From positions 1-54,396 of the forward strand of contig JAJDCQ010000245.1 of the NCBI GenBank assembly GCA_029260755.1: a stretch of 54,396 bases of DNA, read 5' to 3'. Shown piece by piece: positions 45,195 to 53,126 of this stretch. The first letter of the stretch is position 1; every line of letters begins with the position of its first letter. The notes under the pieces were generated by a model. The model worked only from the letters and a program-made list of their open reading frames with translations. It did no database searches and had not been told where the DNA came from. This stretch comes from Planctomycetota bacterium. Its GTDB lineage: Bacteria > Planctomycetota > J058 > JAJDCQ01. Position numbers and translations under genes: made by a program.

Positions 45195-46664
45195 ATGGTC
45201 GACCTCCCAGGGTTCCTCCGCGCCATGCCCGCGGGAGGATTCCTCCTCGATGCCGACGGTCGCTTCCTCGCGGTCGCGACCTATCTCGTCCGGACGCTCG
45301 GACGCTCCGAGGCGGAGCTCACCGCCCTGCGCTTCCACGACCTCTTTCCCGAGCCACGGCTCGCGCCGTTCTACCTCCGGGCGAGCGCCGACATGGTCGT
45401 CGAGGACGAGATCCGCCTCCGCGGCCCGGACGACCGGATCTTCCCCGCCCTCCTCGGGCTCGCCCGGGTCGACCCGTCGGGGCAGTCGGGCGGCGCCGTC
45501 TACGTCGGCTCGCTCACCGACGTCTCACGCCGTCGTCTGCGCGAGAGCCGCCTCGCCCGTCGTCAGCGCCACGCCGCCGTCGGCCTGATCGCCGCCGGCT
45601 TCACCCGCGACGTCCTCGCCCTCGTCGAGACGCTCGGCGCTCGGGCGCGCAATGCCCGCGGCGACGCCGACCGCGCCGTGACGTTCGCCGATGACGCCGT
45701 CGACGAGCTCGGCCGCCTCGCCGAGCGCTGCCGCGCCCTGATCGGGTTCGGGCGGCCCCGGAGCCAGGTCTGGCGCTGCGTTCGGCTCGAGGCCGTCATC
45801 GAGCGGGTGCTCACCCTCATCGATCCCGATCTCCGCGGTCGGGGCATCACCCTGACCCGGCGCTTCGCCGACGACGTCCCGCCGACCCTCATGAACGACG
45901 CCCTCGTCGAGGAGACGCTCCTCACCCTGATCGTGAACGCGTCCGATGCGATCGGCGGGCGGCGCGACGGGACGATCACCGTCGAGACCGAGCTCGAGGA
46001 CGGGCCGGGAGGAAACGTCATCGTCAGGGTGCGCGACGACGGGCGCGGGATCGTCGCCGCCGACCGCGCCCGGATGTTCCAGCCGTTCTTCACGACGAAG
46101 CTCGGACCCGACGGCGAGCCGCTCGGCAGCGGGCTCGGCCTCGCCCTCGCCCAGGAGGTGTGCCACGAGCACGGCGGCACGATCGGCTTCGAGACGCGCG
46201 CCGGGGAGGGCACCTGCTTCACGGTCCGGCTGCCCGTCCGGGAGGAGCGCCGCCAGCTCCGCGTTCCGGTCGACGCCCCTCGCCGTCTCCTCGACCACGT
46301 CGAGCGACGGCGGCGCGTCCTGGTGATCGACGACGAGGCCGGGATGCGCGACCTCTTCCCGATCATCCTCCGCGACCACGAGGTGACCGTCGCGGGTAGC
46401 TCGCGGGAGGGCGTCAGCCTCGCGAGCGACGGCGCCTTCGACCTGATCTTCCTCGACCTCGACATCGAGCAGTCGCCGACGGGCCACGAGGCGCTCGAGC
46501 TGCTCGCCCCCGTCGCCGGACGGGCCCACGTCGCGGTGGTGACGGCCGCGGCCGATGACGCGCGCCTCGAGGCGGTCCGCGAGCGGGTCGACACCGTCCT
46601 CCTCAAGCCGGTCCGGCTCGAGGAGGTCCTCGGGCTCGTCGAGCCGACCGTCCCCGACGCCTGA
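45195..46664 (+). CDS. PAS/histidine-kinase-like receiver protein lacking the phospho-acceptor His
   Basis: A 489-residue soluble protein. Residues 1-110 resemble a PAS sensor domain. The next region aligns with the phospho-acceptor helix of the kinase at 40556 (AAVGLIAAGFTRDVL against ASVGTMAAGLAHELN), but Arg138 stands where His should be. The ATPase domain is otherwise intact: LIVNASDAI with Asn248, VRDDGRGI, FQPFFTTK and GSGLGLAL. The receiver domain (about 374-485) has Asp379/Asp380, the acceptor Asp421 (FLDLD) and Lys471. It may therefore act as a phosphatase, an allosteric partner or a phosphotransfer target rather than as an autokinase. ATG 45195. Confidence 0.85.
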   Translation: MVDLPGFLRAMPAGGFLLDADGRFLAVATYLVRTLGRSEAELTALRFHDLFPEPRLAPFYLRASADMVVEDEIRLRGPDDRIFPALLGLARVDPSGQSGGAVYVGSLTDVSRRRLRESRLARRQRHAAVGLIAAGFTRDVLALVETLGARARNARGDADRAVTFADDAVDELGRLAERCRALIGFGRPRSQVWRCVRLEAVIERVLTLIDPDLRGRGITLTRRFADDVPPTLMNDALVEETLLTLIVNASDAIGGRRDGTITVETELEDGPGGNVIVRVRDDGRGIVAADRARMFQPFFTTKLGPDGEPLGSGLGLALAQEVCHEHGGTIGFETRAGEGTCFTVRLPVREERRQLRVPVDAPRRLLDHVERRRRVLVIDDEAGMRDLFPIILRDHEVTVAGSSREGVSLASDGAFDLIFLDLDIEQSPTGHEALELLAPVAGRAHVAVVTAAADDARLEAVRERVDTVLLKPVRLEEVLGLVEPTVPDA

Positions 46665-46741
46665 AACGGCGAACCCTGGACGAACCCCCGGGGCACGTGA
46701 GCGAGCCCCGCCGGGCTCGCGAGACGCAGACGAGACGGTGG

Positions 46742-46770
46742 TTGACAGCCCGTGAGCCCAAACCTATCCT
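46742..46770 (+). promoter_or_regulatory. Promoter of the TPR lipoprotein gene
   Basis: TTGACA (46742-46747), a 17-base spacer and TATCCT (46765-46770). The -35 box is a perfect consensus. The transcript would begin near 46777 and have a leader of about 185 bases. The rest of the 297-base gap before the gene contains no open frame that I recognise. Confidence 0.75.
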
Positions 46771-46783
46771 CGTGCCGATAGGG

Positions 46784-46797
46784 GGATACGCGTATCC
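46784..46797. promoter_or_regulatory. Perfect 14-bp palindrome, possible operator
   Basis: GGATACGCGTATCC is a perfect palindrome centred about 15 bases downstream of the predicted transcription start of the TPR lipoprotein gene. Size, symmetry and place fit a repressor-binding site. It could also be coincidence, since no second copy was found in the window. Confidence 0.5.
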
Positions 46798-46961
46798 GGC
46801 TCATCCTCGCCGGGGCCGTTGTCGAAGGGGCGCTCGCTTCCTTCACGCCCTGACGGGCCCTTTCTCAATCACGATCAGGACCACGACCGCCGCCTCTCGT
46901 TCGGGTCGCCCTCTGGGCGGATCGACCGCGCCGGGGTCGAGGGCTTCGGGGGAAGGAAAGC

Positions 46962-48788
46962 ATGTCGACTCAGCTTCTCAGTCGGGGTAAGGCGCTCATC
47001 GCGACCTTCGCCGTCATCGGTCTGCTCTTCGGGGCGGGCTGTGAGTCCACGCCGCCCAAGGGGAACGGCGGCAACAACGGTGGCGGGGGCTCCGCGACCA
47101 ATGGTGGTGGCGGCGGCGCCGGGAACGGCGGCGGCGCTTCGGCGGCCGCCGACGAGGCGACGCAGGCTGCCGAGCGGCACTACGCCGCGGGTGAGGAGGC
47201 CTTCGCGGCCGGAGACTACGCCGCGGCGCGCGAGTCCTTCCGGAAGGCGGACGAGGCGAAGCCCGGTTACGAGGACGCGGCGCAGAAGGGCGCGGCGCTG
47301 GCGGACATCGTGAAGGCGAACGAGGACATCTCGAAGTACCAGGACACGACCGGCCAGAACCGGGCGATCACCCACTACAACCTCGCGCTCGCCCTCGCCG
47401 CCGGCGGGTGGCAGGACCGGGCGATCGAGCAGTACCGAGCGGCGCTCGAGCTCAACCCCGAGTTCGCCGAGTCGCACAACAACCTCGGCGTCTCGCTCGC
47501 GATCAACGGCGACTACGCCGCGGCGATCGAGCACTACAACAAGGCGACCGAGCTCAAGCCGGACTTCGCCGAGGCGTGGAACAACCTCGGGACCGCGCAC
47601 CTCAACAACGACAACCCGGACGAGGCGGCCAAGGCCTACGCCAAGGCGACCGAGGTCCAGGGCGACTACGCCGAGGCGTGGTACAACCAGGGCGTCGCGC
47701 TCGCGAAGGCGAACGACGAGGCCGCGGCCACCACGGCCTACGAGAAGGCGGTCGAGGCGAAGCCCGACTACGCCGAGGCGCACTACAACCTCGCCAACCT
47801 CAAGCTCCGCGCGAACGACGTCGACGGCGCGATCAAGCACTACAAGGCGGCGCGCGAGGCGAACGGCGACTACCGCGAGGCGTGGTTCAACGAGGGCATC
47901 GCGCTGACCCTCAAGAAGGACGGCGACGGCGCGATCGCGGCCTACGAGGGCGCGACCCGGGCCGACCCCGGCTACGCCGACGCCTGGAACAACCTCGGCG
48001 TCCTCTACTTCGAGAAGAACCGCGTCGACGACGCGATCACCGCCTACCAGCACGCGATCGAGGCGAAGCCCGACTACGCGCTGGCCCACAACAACCTCGG
48101 CCTGGCGCACCTGCGCAAGGGCGAGTACGGCGCCGGTCGCGACGCCTTCCAGAACGCGGTCGACAACGACCCCGAGTTCGAAGAGGCGTGGAACAACCTC
48201 GGCGCGGCCTCGGCGGCGCTCGAGAACTACGAGGCCGCCCTCGCGGCCTACAAGCGCGTCACCGAGCTCAACCCGAAGAACGCCGACGCGCTCTTCAACC
48301 AGGCGGTGATCCTCGGACGGCTCGATCGCGGTGAGCAGGCGACCGAGGCGTACGAGGGTTGCCTCGCGGCCGACCCGGCCTTCTCCGAGGCGCACTACAA
48401 CCTGGCCGTCCTCTACATCGACCAGCGGGCGTACCCGAAGGCCGCCGAGCACCTCGGCAAGGCGCTCGAGGGTCGCGACGGCTTCGCCGAGGCGCACTAC
48501 AACCTCGGCTGGATCTACGCGGTCGGCTACAAGGGCACCGGCGACCACGACCTCGACAAGGCCCACGCCTCGGTGACGAAGGCCGTGGACCTGACCAAGG
48601 ACGACCCGCAGGCGCACATCCTCGACCTCCTCGCCGAGGTGAGCTACCTCAAGAAGGACTACGACGCGGCGATCGCCGCGGCGCAGAAGGCTCTCGACGC
48701 GAGCAAGAGCGAGGCGAACCCCGACGGCGACCCCAAGATCTCGAAGCGCCTCAAGCGCTTCGAGGATCTCAAGGCGTCCGGCGGCTAG
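46962..48788 (+). CDS. TPR-repeat lipoprotein
   Basis: A 608-residue protein with a signal peptide ending in FGAGC; Cys27 would be lipidated, so it is probably anchored at a membrane outside the cytoplasm. A Gly/Asn-rich low-complexity linker (about 34-58) follows. From about residue 66 on there are roughly 14 tetratricopeptide repeats of 34 residues, many almost identical (AEAWNNLG, AEAHYNLA and similar starts, ELKPDF or EAKPDY ends). The repeats form a scaffold for protein binding; the partner is unknown. GGAAGGAAAG precedes the ATG. It is transcribed alone, from its own promoter, between the signalling block and rnpA. Confidence 0.88.
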   Translation: MSTQLLSRGKALIATFAVIGLLFGAGCESTPPKGNGGNNGGGGSATNGGGGGAGNGGGASAAADEATQAAERHYAAGEEAFAAGDYAAARESFRKADEAKPGYEDAAQKGAALADIVKANEDISKYQDTTGQNRAITHYNLALALAAGGWQDRAIEQYRAALELNPEFAESHNNLGVSLAINGDYAAAIEHYNKATELKPDFAEAWNNLGTAHLNNDNPDEAAKAYAKATEVQGDYAEAWYNQGVALAKANDEAAATTAYEKAVEAKPDYAEAHYNLANLKLRANDVDGAIKHYKAAREANGDYREAWFNEGIALTLKKDGDGAIAAYEGATRADPGYADAWNNLGVLYFEKNRVDDAITAYQHAIEAKPDYALAHNNLGLAHLRKGEYGAGRDAFQNAVDNDPEFEEAWNNLGAASAALENYEAALAAYKRVTELNPKNADALFNQAVILGRLDRGEQATEAYEGCLAADPAFSEAHYNLAVLYIDQRAYPKAAEHLGKALEGRDGFAEAHYNLGWIYAVGYKGTGDHDLDKAHASVTKAVDLTKDDPQAHILDLLAEVSYLKKDYDAAIAAAQKALDASKSEANPDGDPKISKRLKRFEDLKASGG

Positions 48789-48820
48789 ACCGCTCGTCGC
48801 ACCTCGCCAGGTGACGTGAC

Positions 48821-48850
48821 CGAGGCCGTGAGCGAGAGCTCGCGGCCTCG
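48821..48850 (+). terminator. Hairpin after the TPR lipoprotein gene
   Basis: CGAGGCCG (48821-48828) pairs with CGGCCTCG (48843-48850), enclosing 14 bases that can partly fold further. It lies 32 bases after the stop codon. GCATTG follows instead of a T run. Confidence 0.5.
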
Positions 48851-48874
48851 CTCGCATTGTGGATGGGGAGGATT

Positions 48875-49190
48875 GTGATGGCAGCGATGTCGGCTTCGCC
48901 GACGAGTTCTCACGCCAAGGGCGCGGAGGTTCGCCAAGGGCGCCAAGAGTCTCCGGCGAAGGCGTTGGTCGCTGCGGTGGCCGGGCGAATCTCGCGCAAA
49001 GGCGCAAAGGCGCAAGGCTCCGTGCGCGTGGGTCGCCGTCGGCACGGGAGCTTTGCGTCTTTGCGCCTTTGCGCGAGTTTCCGTCGGCGCGCGCCGAGGT
49101 CTTCGAGCCGGCAGGGGCACTTGGCGGCCTTGGCCCCTTGGCGCCTTGGCGTGAGGAAATCGTCGACGAAGCCGACATCGCAGCCATCAC
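48875..49190. repeat. Nested double palindrome (CGCCAAGG outside, GCGCAAAG inside)
   Basis: The outermost arms are about 46 bp long: GTGATGGCAGCGATGTCGGC at 48875 and onward pairs with the stretch ending GCCGACATCGCAGCCATCAC at 49190. They continue into CGCCAAGGG units on the left (48911-48948) and CCTTGGCG units on the right (49119-49154). Inside lies a complete second palindrome with its own arms at 48991-49019 and 49050-49077, made of GCGCAAAG units and ending in CTCGCG/CGCGAG. The inner family recurs at 54278-54372. The whole takes up nearly all of the 424-base gap before rnpA, and no gene is present in it. Confidence 0.85.
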
Positions 49191-49212
49191 AGAGATGCTA
49201 TAGTTTTCCATC

Positions 49213-49707
49213 GTGACCGAAGCCACCTCCGAGACCGAGCCCGAGACCACCGCCCCGCGGCGCCGTCTGCGCCTTCGCGCGAACGACCGCGTCCGGAAGC
49301 AGACCGAGTTCCGGCGTGCTTACCGCGATGGGGTCCGCGTCTCCGATGGCCTCGTTCGCCTCGTCGTGGCCCGGAACGACCTCGGTCGCGCCCGGATCGG
49401 GTGCAGCGTCAGTCGAAAGAAGGCCGGCAAGGCCCACTGGCGGAACCGGCTGAAGCGACTCTACCGGGAGGCGTTTCGCCTCGAGCGGTTCGAGCTTCCG
49501 GGCGACCTCGATGTCATCGTGATGCCGGGCGACGACCGACGCGCGATCGCCCCGCCGATCCTCGAGCTGCGCGCGTCGTTCCGGAGCCTCATCGCCAAGG
49601 CGGCGAAGATGGTCGCCGAGGGCGGGGGGCGGCGCGGGCGTCCCCGAGGGCGGCGTCCGCGGGGCAAGCCCCAGAAGCGGACGACGAAGGAGAGCACGAA
49701 GCGGTGA
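49213..49707 (+). CDS. rnpA: Ribonuclease P protein component
   Basis: Protein partner of the RNase P ribozyme in 5' maturation of tRNA; 164 residues. The conserved part begins at RLRANDRVRKQTEFRRAYRDG and includes the RNR motif in AHWRNRLKRLYREAF. It has an acidic Thr/Glu-rich N-terminal extension and a highly basic Arg/Gly/Lys-rich C-terminal tail (about 136-164). It starts with GTG 49213. A TATAGT at 49199-49204 could act as -10 box and would make the transcript nearly leaderless. rpmH is not upstream; the palindrome element lies there. Confidence 0.93.
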   Translation: MTEATSETEPETTAPRRRLRLRANDRVRKQTEFRRAYRDGVRVSDGLVRLVVARNDLGRARIGCSVSRKKAGKAHWRNRLKRLYREAFRLERFELPGDLDVIVMPGDDRRAIAPPILELRASFRSLIAKAAKMVAEGGGRRGRPRGRRPRGKPQKRTTKESTKR

Positions 49708-50051
49708 GCGTCCCCGCCGAGACCGCCGTCGCGCCCGAGGCCGGGCGAGCCGAGCCGACCGAGGACACCTCCCCGGCGCCGGCGAGGTCGTGGGGTCCGA
49801 TCGCGATCCTGCTCGCGCCGTTCACCCTGGTCTCGTGGCTGCTCTCGAGCGTGCTGATCCTCCTGATCCGGGTCTACAAGCTGTTCGTCTCTCCGTTGCT
49901 CCCGCCGATGTGTCGGTTCGAGCCGACGTGCTCGGTCTACTTCGCCGAGGCGCTCCGGAAGAAGGGGCTGATCCGCGGCAGCCTCCTCGGGGTCTACCGC
50001 ATCCTGCGGTGCCAGCCGGCGTGCGAGGGCGGCTATGACCCCGTCGAGTGA
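49704..50051 (+). CDS. yidD: Membrane protein insertion efficiency factor YidD
   Basis: Small inner-membrane-associated protein that aids YidC-dependent insertion; 115 residues. The family core is YKLFVSPLLPPMCRFEPTCS with the three conserved Cys, up to ILRCQPACEGGYDPV. A Pro/Ala/Glu-rich N terminus and a hydrophobic segment (about 30-57) precede it; this extension is longer than usual. It starts with GTG 49704, overlapping the rnpA stop by four bases, the usual rnpA-yidD pair. yidC is not in the window. Confidence 0.92.
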   Translation: MSVPAETAVAPEAGRAEPTEDTSPAPARSWGPIAILLAPFTLVSWLLSSVLILLIRVYKLFVSPLLPPMCRFEPTCSVYFAEALRKKGLIRGSLLGVYRILRCQPACEGGYDPVE

Positions 50052-51024
50052 CGCGAGGTTCACGCCGTTCCGCGAGCGGATCCACGCGATCTTCGGGATG
50101 CCGGTTCACAAGGTGACCCTCGAGGCCGGGTTCACCTGCCCGAACCGCGACGGGACGCTGGCGCAGGGCGGATGCAGCTACTGCAACGTCGCCTCGTTCA
50201 GCCCGCCGACCCTCCGGGCGCGCCGACCCGTCACCGAGCAGCTCCGGGCCGGGATCGCCCGGAAGCGGCGCGCCCGCCCCGGCGTCGGCGGCTTCCTCGC
50301 CTACTTCCAGCCGTTCTCGAACACCTACGCCCCGGTCGAGCGACTCCGGGCGCTCTACGAGGAGGCGCTCGCCGTCGAGGGCGTCGTCGGCCTCGCCATC
50401 GGCACGCGGCCCGACTGCGTCCCGGAGCCGGTCGTGGCGCTCCTCGCCGAGATCGCCGCCCGCACGGCCGTCTTCCTCGAGCTGGGCCTCGAGACGGCGT
50501 CGGATGCGACCCTCGCCCGCCTGGATCGCGGCCACGATGCGGCGGCGTTCGTCGATGCGATCGAGCGGCTCGACGCGGCGAGGCGCGCGCCCGGCGGACC
50601 GGGGACGCCGGAGCCCGGCCGCCCGGGGGGGCTGGCCCTGGGCGCCCACGTGATCCTCGGTCTCCCGGGCGAGGGGGCGACGGAGGTCCGCGCGACCGCC
50701 GACCTGCTCGCCGCGGGCGGGGTGGACTCGGTCAAGGTGCACCACTTCTACGTCGCGCCCCGGACGCGTCTGGCCGATGCGTGGCGGCGCGGCGAGGCGA
50801 CGCCGCCCACCCTCGAGGCGTTCGCGCGGCTCGCCGCGGATCTCCTCGAGCGGCTGCCGGCGCCGGTCGCGATCGAGCGGCTCTGGGGCGAGCTCGACGC
50901 GCGCCGGGTGCTGGCGCCCCACTGGCGCGTCGGGCCGGATCAGGTGAGGGCGCGGATCGTGGCGGAGCTGCGCCGCCGCGGATCGCGGCAGGGCTCCCGA
51001 GCGCTGACGGAGGTGACCTCGTGA
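50035..51024 (+). CDS. Radical SAM protein, YhcC/YtqA (TIGR01212-type) family
   Basis: About 329 residues. The family-specific cluster motif is CPNRDGTLAQGGCSYC, with Cys35, Cys47 and Cys50 as ligands. PFSNTYAP, GTRPDC, FLELGLET and HVILGLPGE are further family markers. The biochemical role of this family is, to my knowledge, not settled; members are widely conserved in bacteria. The start overlaps the end of yidD by 17 bases and the stop overlaps the next gene's ATG, so the four genes from rnpA on form one coupled unit. Confidence 0.88.
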   Translation: MTPSSDARFTPFRERIHAIFGMPVHKVTLEAGFTCPNRDGTLAQGGCSYCNVASFSPPTLRARRPVTEQLRAGIARKRRARPGVGGFLAYFQPFSNTYAPVERLRALYEEALAVEGVVGLAIGTRPDCVPEPVVALLAEIAARTAVFLELGLETASDATLARLDRGHDAAAFVDAIERLDAARRAPGGPGTPEPGRPGGLALGAHVILGLPGEGATEVRATADLLAAGGVDSVKVHHFYVAPRTRLADAWRRGEATPPTLEAFARLAADLLERLPAPVAIERLWGELDARRVLAPHWRVGPDQVRARIVAELRRRGSRQGSRALTEVTS

Positions 51025-51449
51025 TGCGGAGAACGATCTCGACCGCCGGCATCGCCCTCGCGGTGGTGCTGGTGCTGGGCCTCGCCGGCTGCAACGGCGA
51101 CGGGGACAAGGTCGGGCCCGACGGCCCGATCACGGTCGGTCCGCCGGCGGACGCGCGCGCCGATCCGATCGAGAAGCCCGAGGTCGCCGACGCGTGGGTG
51201 CGGCGGTTCGGGCCGTATCTCGACGAGGAGACGCGACGGCACTACGAGGAGATCCCTCCGGCGCGCCGCTTCGAGACGTTCGGCCCCCTCTTCCTCGATC
51301 TGGCCGCCCGCGACGAGCTCCTCCGGGAGGCCCGGTGGTTCCTCGAGGCGACCGAGGTCGATCTCTACTACGGCCTGCCGAGCTACGCGGCGTGCGAGTC
51401 GTTCATCGAGGCGCGCCGTCCGGGCGACGCGGCGGGGGCGGGGAGCTGA
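51024..51449 (+). CDS. Small lipoprotein of unknown function
   Basis: A 141-residue product with a signal peptide (MRRTISTAGI onward) and a clear lipobox LAGC, placing the lipidated Cys at 23. The mature part begins with a Gly/Asp-rich linker and continues with a helical, Arg/Glu-rich domain (about 52-135; ADAWVRRFGPYLDEETRRHY). I do not recognise a family. GGAGGTGA lies seven bases before ATG 51024, which overlaps the TGA of the radical SAM gene. Confidence 0.75.
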   Translation: MRRTISTAGIALAVVLVLGLAGCNGDGDKVGPDGPITVGPPADARADPIEKPEVADAWVRRFGPYLDEETRRHYEEIPPARRFETFGPLFLDLAARDELLREARWFLEATEVDLYYGLPSYAACESFIEARRPGDAAGAGS

Positions 51450-51473
51450 GGCGTCACGCGATCCCGCCGATCG

Positions 51474-51502
51474 TTTACCCCCACGCCCGGGGCGAATAGA
51501 CT
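51474..51502 (+). promoter_or_regulatory. Putative promoter of the PhoH-type gene
   Basis: TTTACC (51474-51479), a 17-base spacer and TAGACT (51497-51502), giving a leader of about 38 bases before the TTG start at 51548. Confidence 0.6.
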
Positions 51503-51547
51503 GTCGTCGAGCGACCAACCTCTCCCTCGCGAGACAGGAGCCCTTCC

Positions 51548-52891
51548 TTGAGGAAACACTTCGTCCTGGACACGAACGTTCTCCTCCACGAGCCCGAGGC
51601 GATCCTTCAGTTCGGCGACAACGAGGTCGTCCTGCCGATCGACGTGATCGAGGAGCTCGACACGTTCAAGCGCCAGAACGATCAGCTCGGCTTCAACGCC
51701 CGCCAGGTGATCCGGATCCTCGACGATCTCCGGGAGCAGGGGAACCTCGGTCAGGGCGTCCCGGTCGGCGGTAACGGCGGCAACGGCGGGGGCGGAACGG
51801 TCCGCGTCGATCTGATGCCGGTGAATCTCCGGGAGGTCGGCCTCGAGAAGGACAACGCCGACAACCGCATCCTCTCGAGCGCCTGGAAGCTCCAGCGCGA
51901 CGGGAAGCCGGTCACGTTCGTCAGCAAGGACATGAACGTCCGGATCAAGAGCGATGCCATCGGCATCAAGACGATGGACTACGAGCGGAGCAAGGTCGAC
52001 ATAGGCCGGCTCTTCGCGGGCTGGCGTGAGATCCTGGTGCCCGCCGACGCGATCGACACCTTCTTCAAGGACCGGCGCTGGGAGCTCCCCGAGGACCACC
52101 CCGGGCTCGAGAATCCGATCAACCCGAACGAGTGCGTCCTGCTCCGCGACGAGACGCGCCCGAAGCGAACGGCGCTGGCCCGACGCGCGCGGACGGCGCC
52201 CAACGAGGTGGTCGCCCTCTCCAAGGCGGTCGAGGGGGCCATGGGCATCAGCCCGCGAAACCTCGAGCAGCGGTTCGCCTTCGAGCTGCTCCTCGACGAC
52301 AGCGTCAGCCTGCTCACCCTCGTCGGTCAGGCCGGCACCGGCAAGACGCTCCTGGCGCTCGCCGCCGGGCTCCAGCGGGTGCTCCACGACTCGGTCTACG
52401 AGAAGCTCCTCGTCGCCCGGCCGATCATCCCGCTCGGCCGCGACATCGGCTATCTCCCCGGGAGCAAGGACGACAAGCTCGAGCTCTGGATGAAGCCGAT
52501 CTTCGACAACATCAAGTTCATCCTCCGCGGGCGGACCGACCCCGGCGACGTCGCCAGCAAGATCCACGAGATGCAGCGGAGCGGCGCCCTCGAGATGGAG
52601 GCGCTCACCTACATCCGAGGCCGCTCGATCTACAGTCAGTTCTTGATCGTCGACGAGTGCCAGAACCTGACCCCGCACGAGGTGAAGACGATCATCAGCC
52701 GCGCCGGCCACGAGACGAAGCTCGTCCTGACCGGCGACCCGCACCAGATCGACAACCCCTACCTCGACAGCGAGAGCAACGGCCTCTCCTACGTCGCCGA
52801 GCGGATGAAGGGCCAGAGCGTGGCGGCCCACATGACGCTGACGAAGACGGAGCGGAGCCCGCTGGCGAGCGTCGCTGCGGAGATTCTGTAG
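51548..52891 (+). CDS. PIN domain-PhoH ATPase fusion (PhoH2 type)
   Basis: A 447-residue protein. The N-terminal PIN ribonuclease domain (about 1-145) starts KHFVLDTNVLLHEPEAILQF with the first catalytic Asp and includes an acidic IEELDTF and DNADNRI; a Gly/Asn-rich insert lies near residues 73-82. The C-terminal PhoH ATPase has Walker A GQAGTGKT (260-267) and Walker B LIVDECQN. Related PIN-PhoH proteins are RNA helicase/RNases. The start is TTG 51548 with GGAG seven bases upstream. No small antitoxin-like gene precedes it, unlike mycobacterial PhoAT-PhoH2. Confidence 0.9.
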   Translation: MRKHFVLDTNVLLHEPEAILQFGDNEVVLPIDVIEELDTFKRQNDQLGFNARQVIRILDDLREQGNLGQGVPVGGNGGNGGGGTVRVDLMPVNLREVGLEKDNADNRILSSAWKLQRDGKPVTFVSKDMNVRIKSDAIGIKTMDYERSKVDIGRLFAGWREILVPADAIDTFFKDRRWELPEDHPGLENPINPNECVLLRDETRPKRTALARRARTAPNEVVALSKAVEGAMGISPRNLEQRFAFELLLDDSVSLLTLVGQAGTGKTLLALAAGLQRVLHDSVYEKLLVARPIIPLGRDIGYLPGSKDDKLELWMKPIFDNIKFILRGRTDPGDVASKIHEMQRSGALEMEALTYIRGRSIYSQFLIVDECQNLTPHEVKTIISRAGHETKLVLTGDPHQIDNPYLDSESNGLSYVAERMKGQSVAAHMTLTKTERSPLASVAAEIL

Positions 52892-53126
52892 TTGTTGGCT
52901 TTCCGCTGTCCGCTGTCCGCTGTCCGCTATCCGCTTTCCGCTGTTCCTGTCCTTCGCCGGCCGCTGCCGTTCGCTTCCGTCCGGTGTGCCGAGCTATTCG
53001 TCTCGGCGGCGCGGCGAGGGTGACCCCGAGTCGTGCGACCTGAGGCGGACACTCGCCAGCCCTTAGCGGAAAGCGGACAGCGGAAAGCGGAAAGCGGAAA
53101 GCGGACAGCGGAAATCGGACAGCCCC
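52892..53126. repeat. GCGGAAA/GCGGACA inverted-repeat element between convergent genes
   Basis: The element at 52897-53124 has a left arm (52897-52947) of CCGCTGT and CCGCTTT units and a right arm (53064-53124) of complementary GCGGAAA and GCGGACA units, eight or so per arm. The 115-base middle has no repeat structure and no gene. It ends five bases after the stop of the PhoH gene and two bases from the stop of nadA, so it fills the entire convergent gap. Transcripts from both sides would end in a long hairpin, so it may have taken over termination. Confidence 0.85.

Noticed and set aside
47340..48780. Regular about 102-bp repetition suggestive of a CRISPR or satellite array
   Set aside because: The repeats are diverged, in frame and encode TPR units; there are no identical short repeats with unique spacers.
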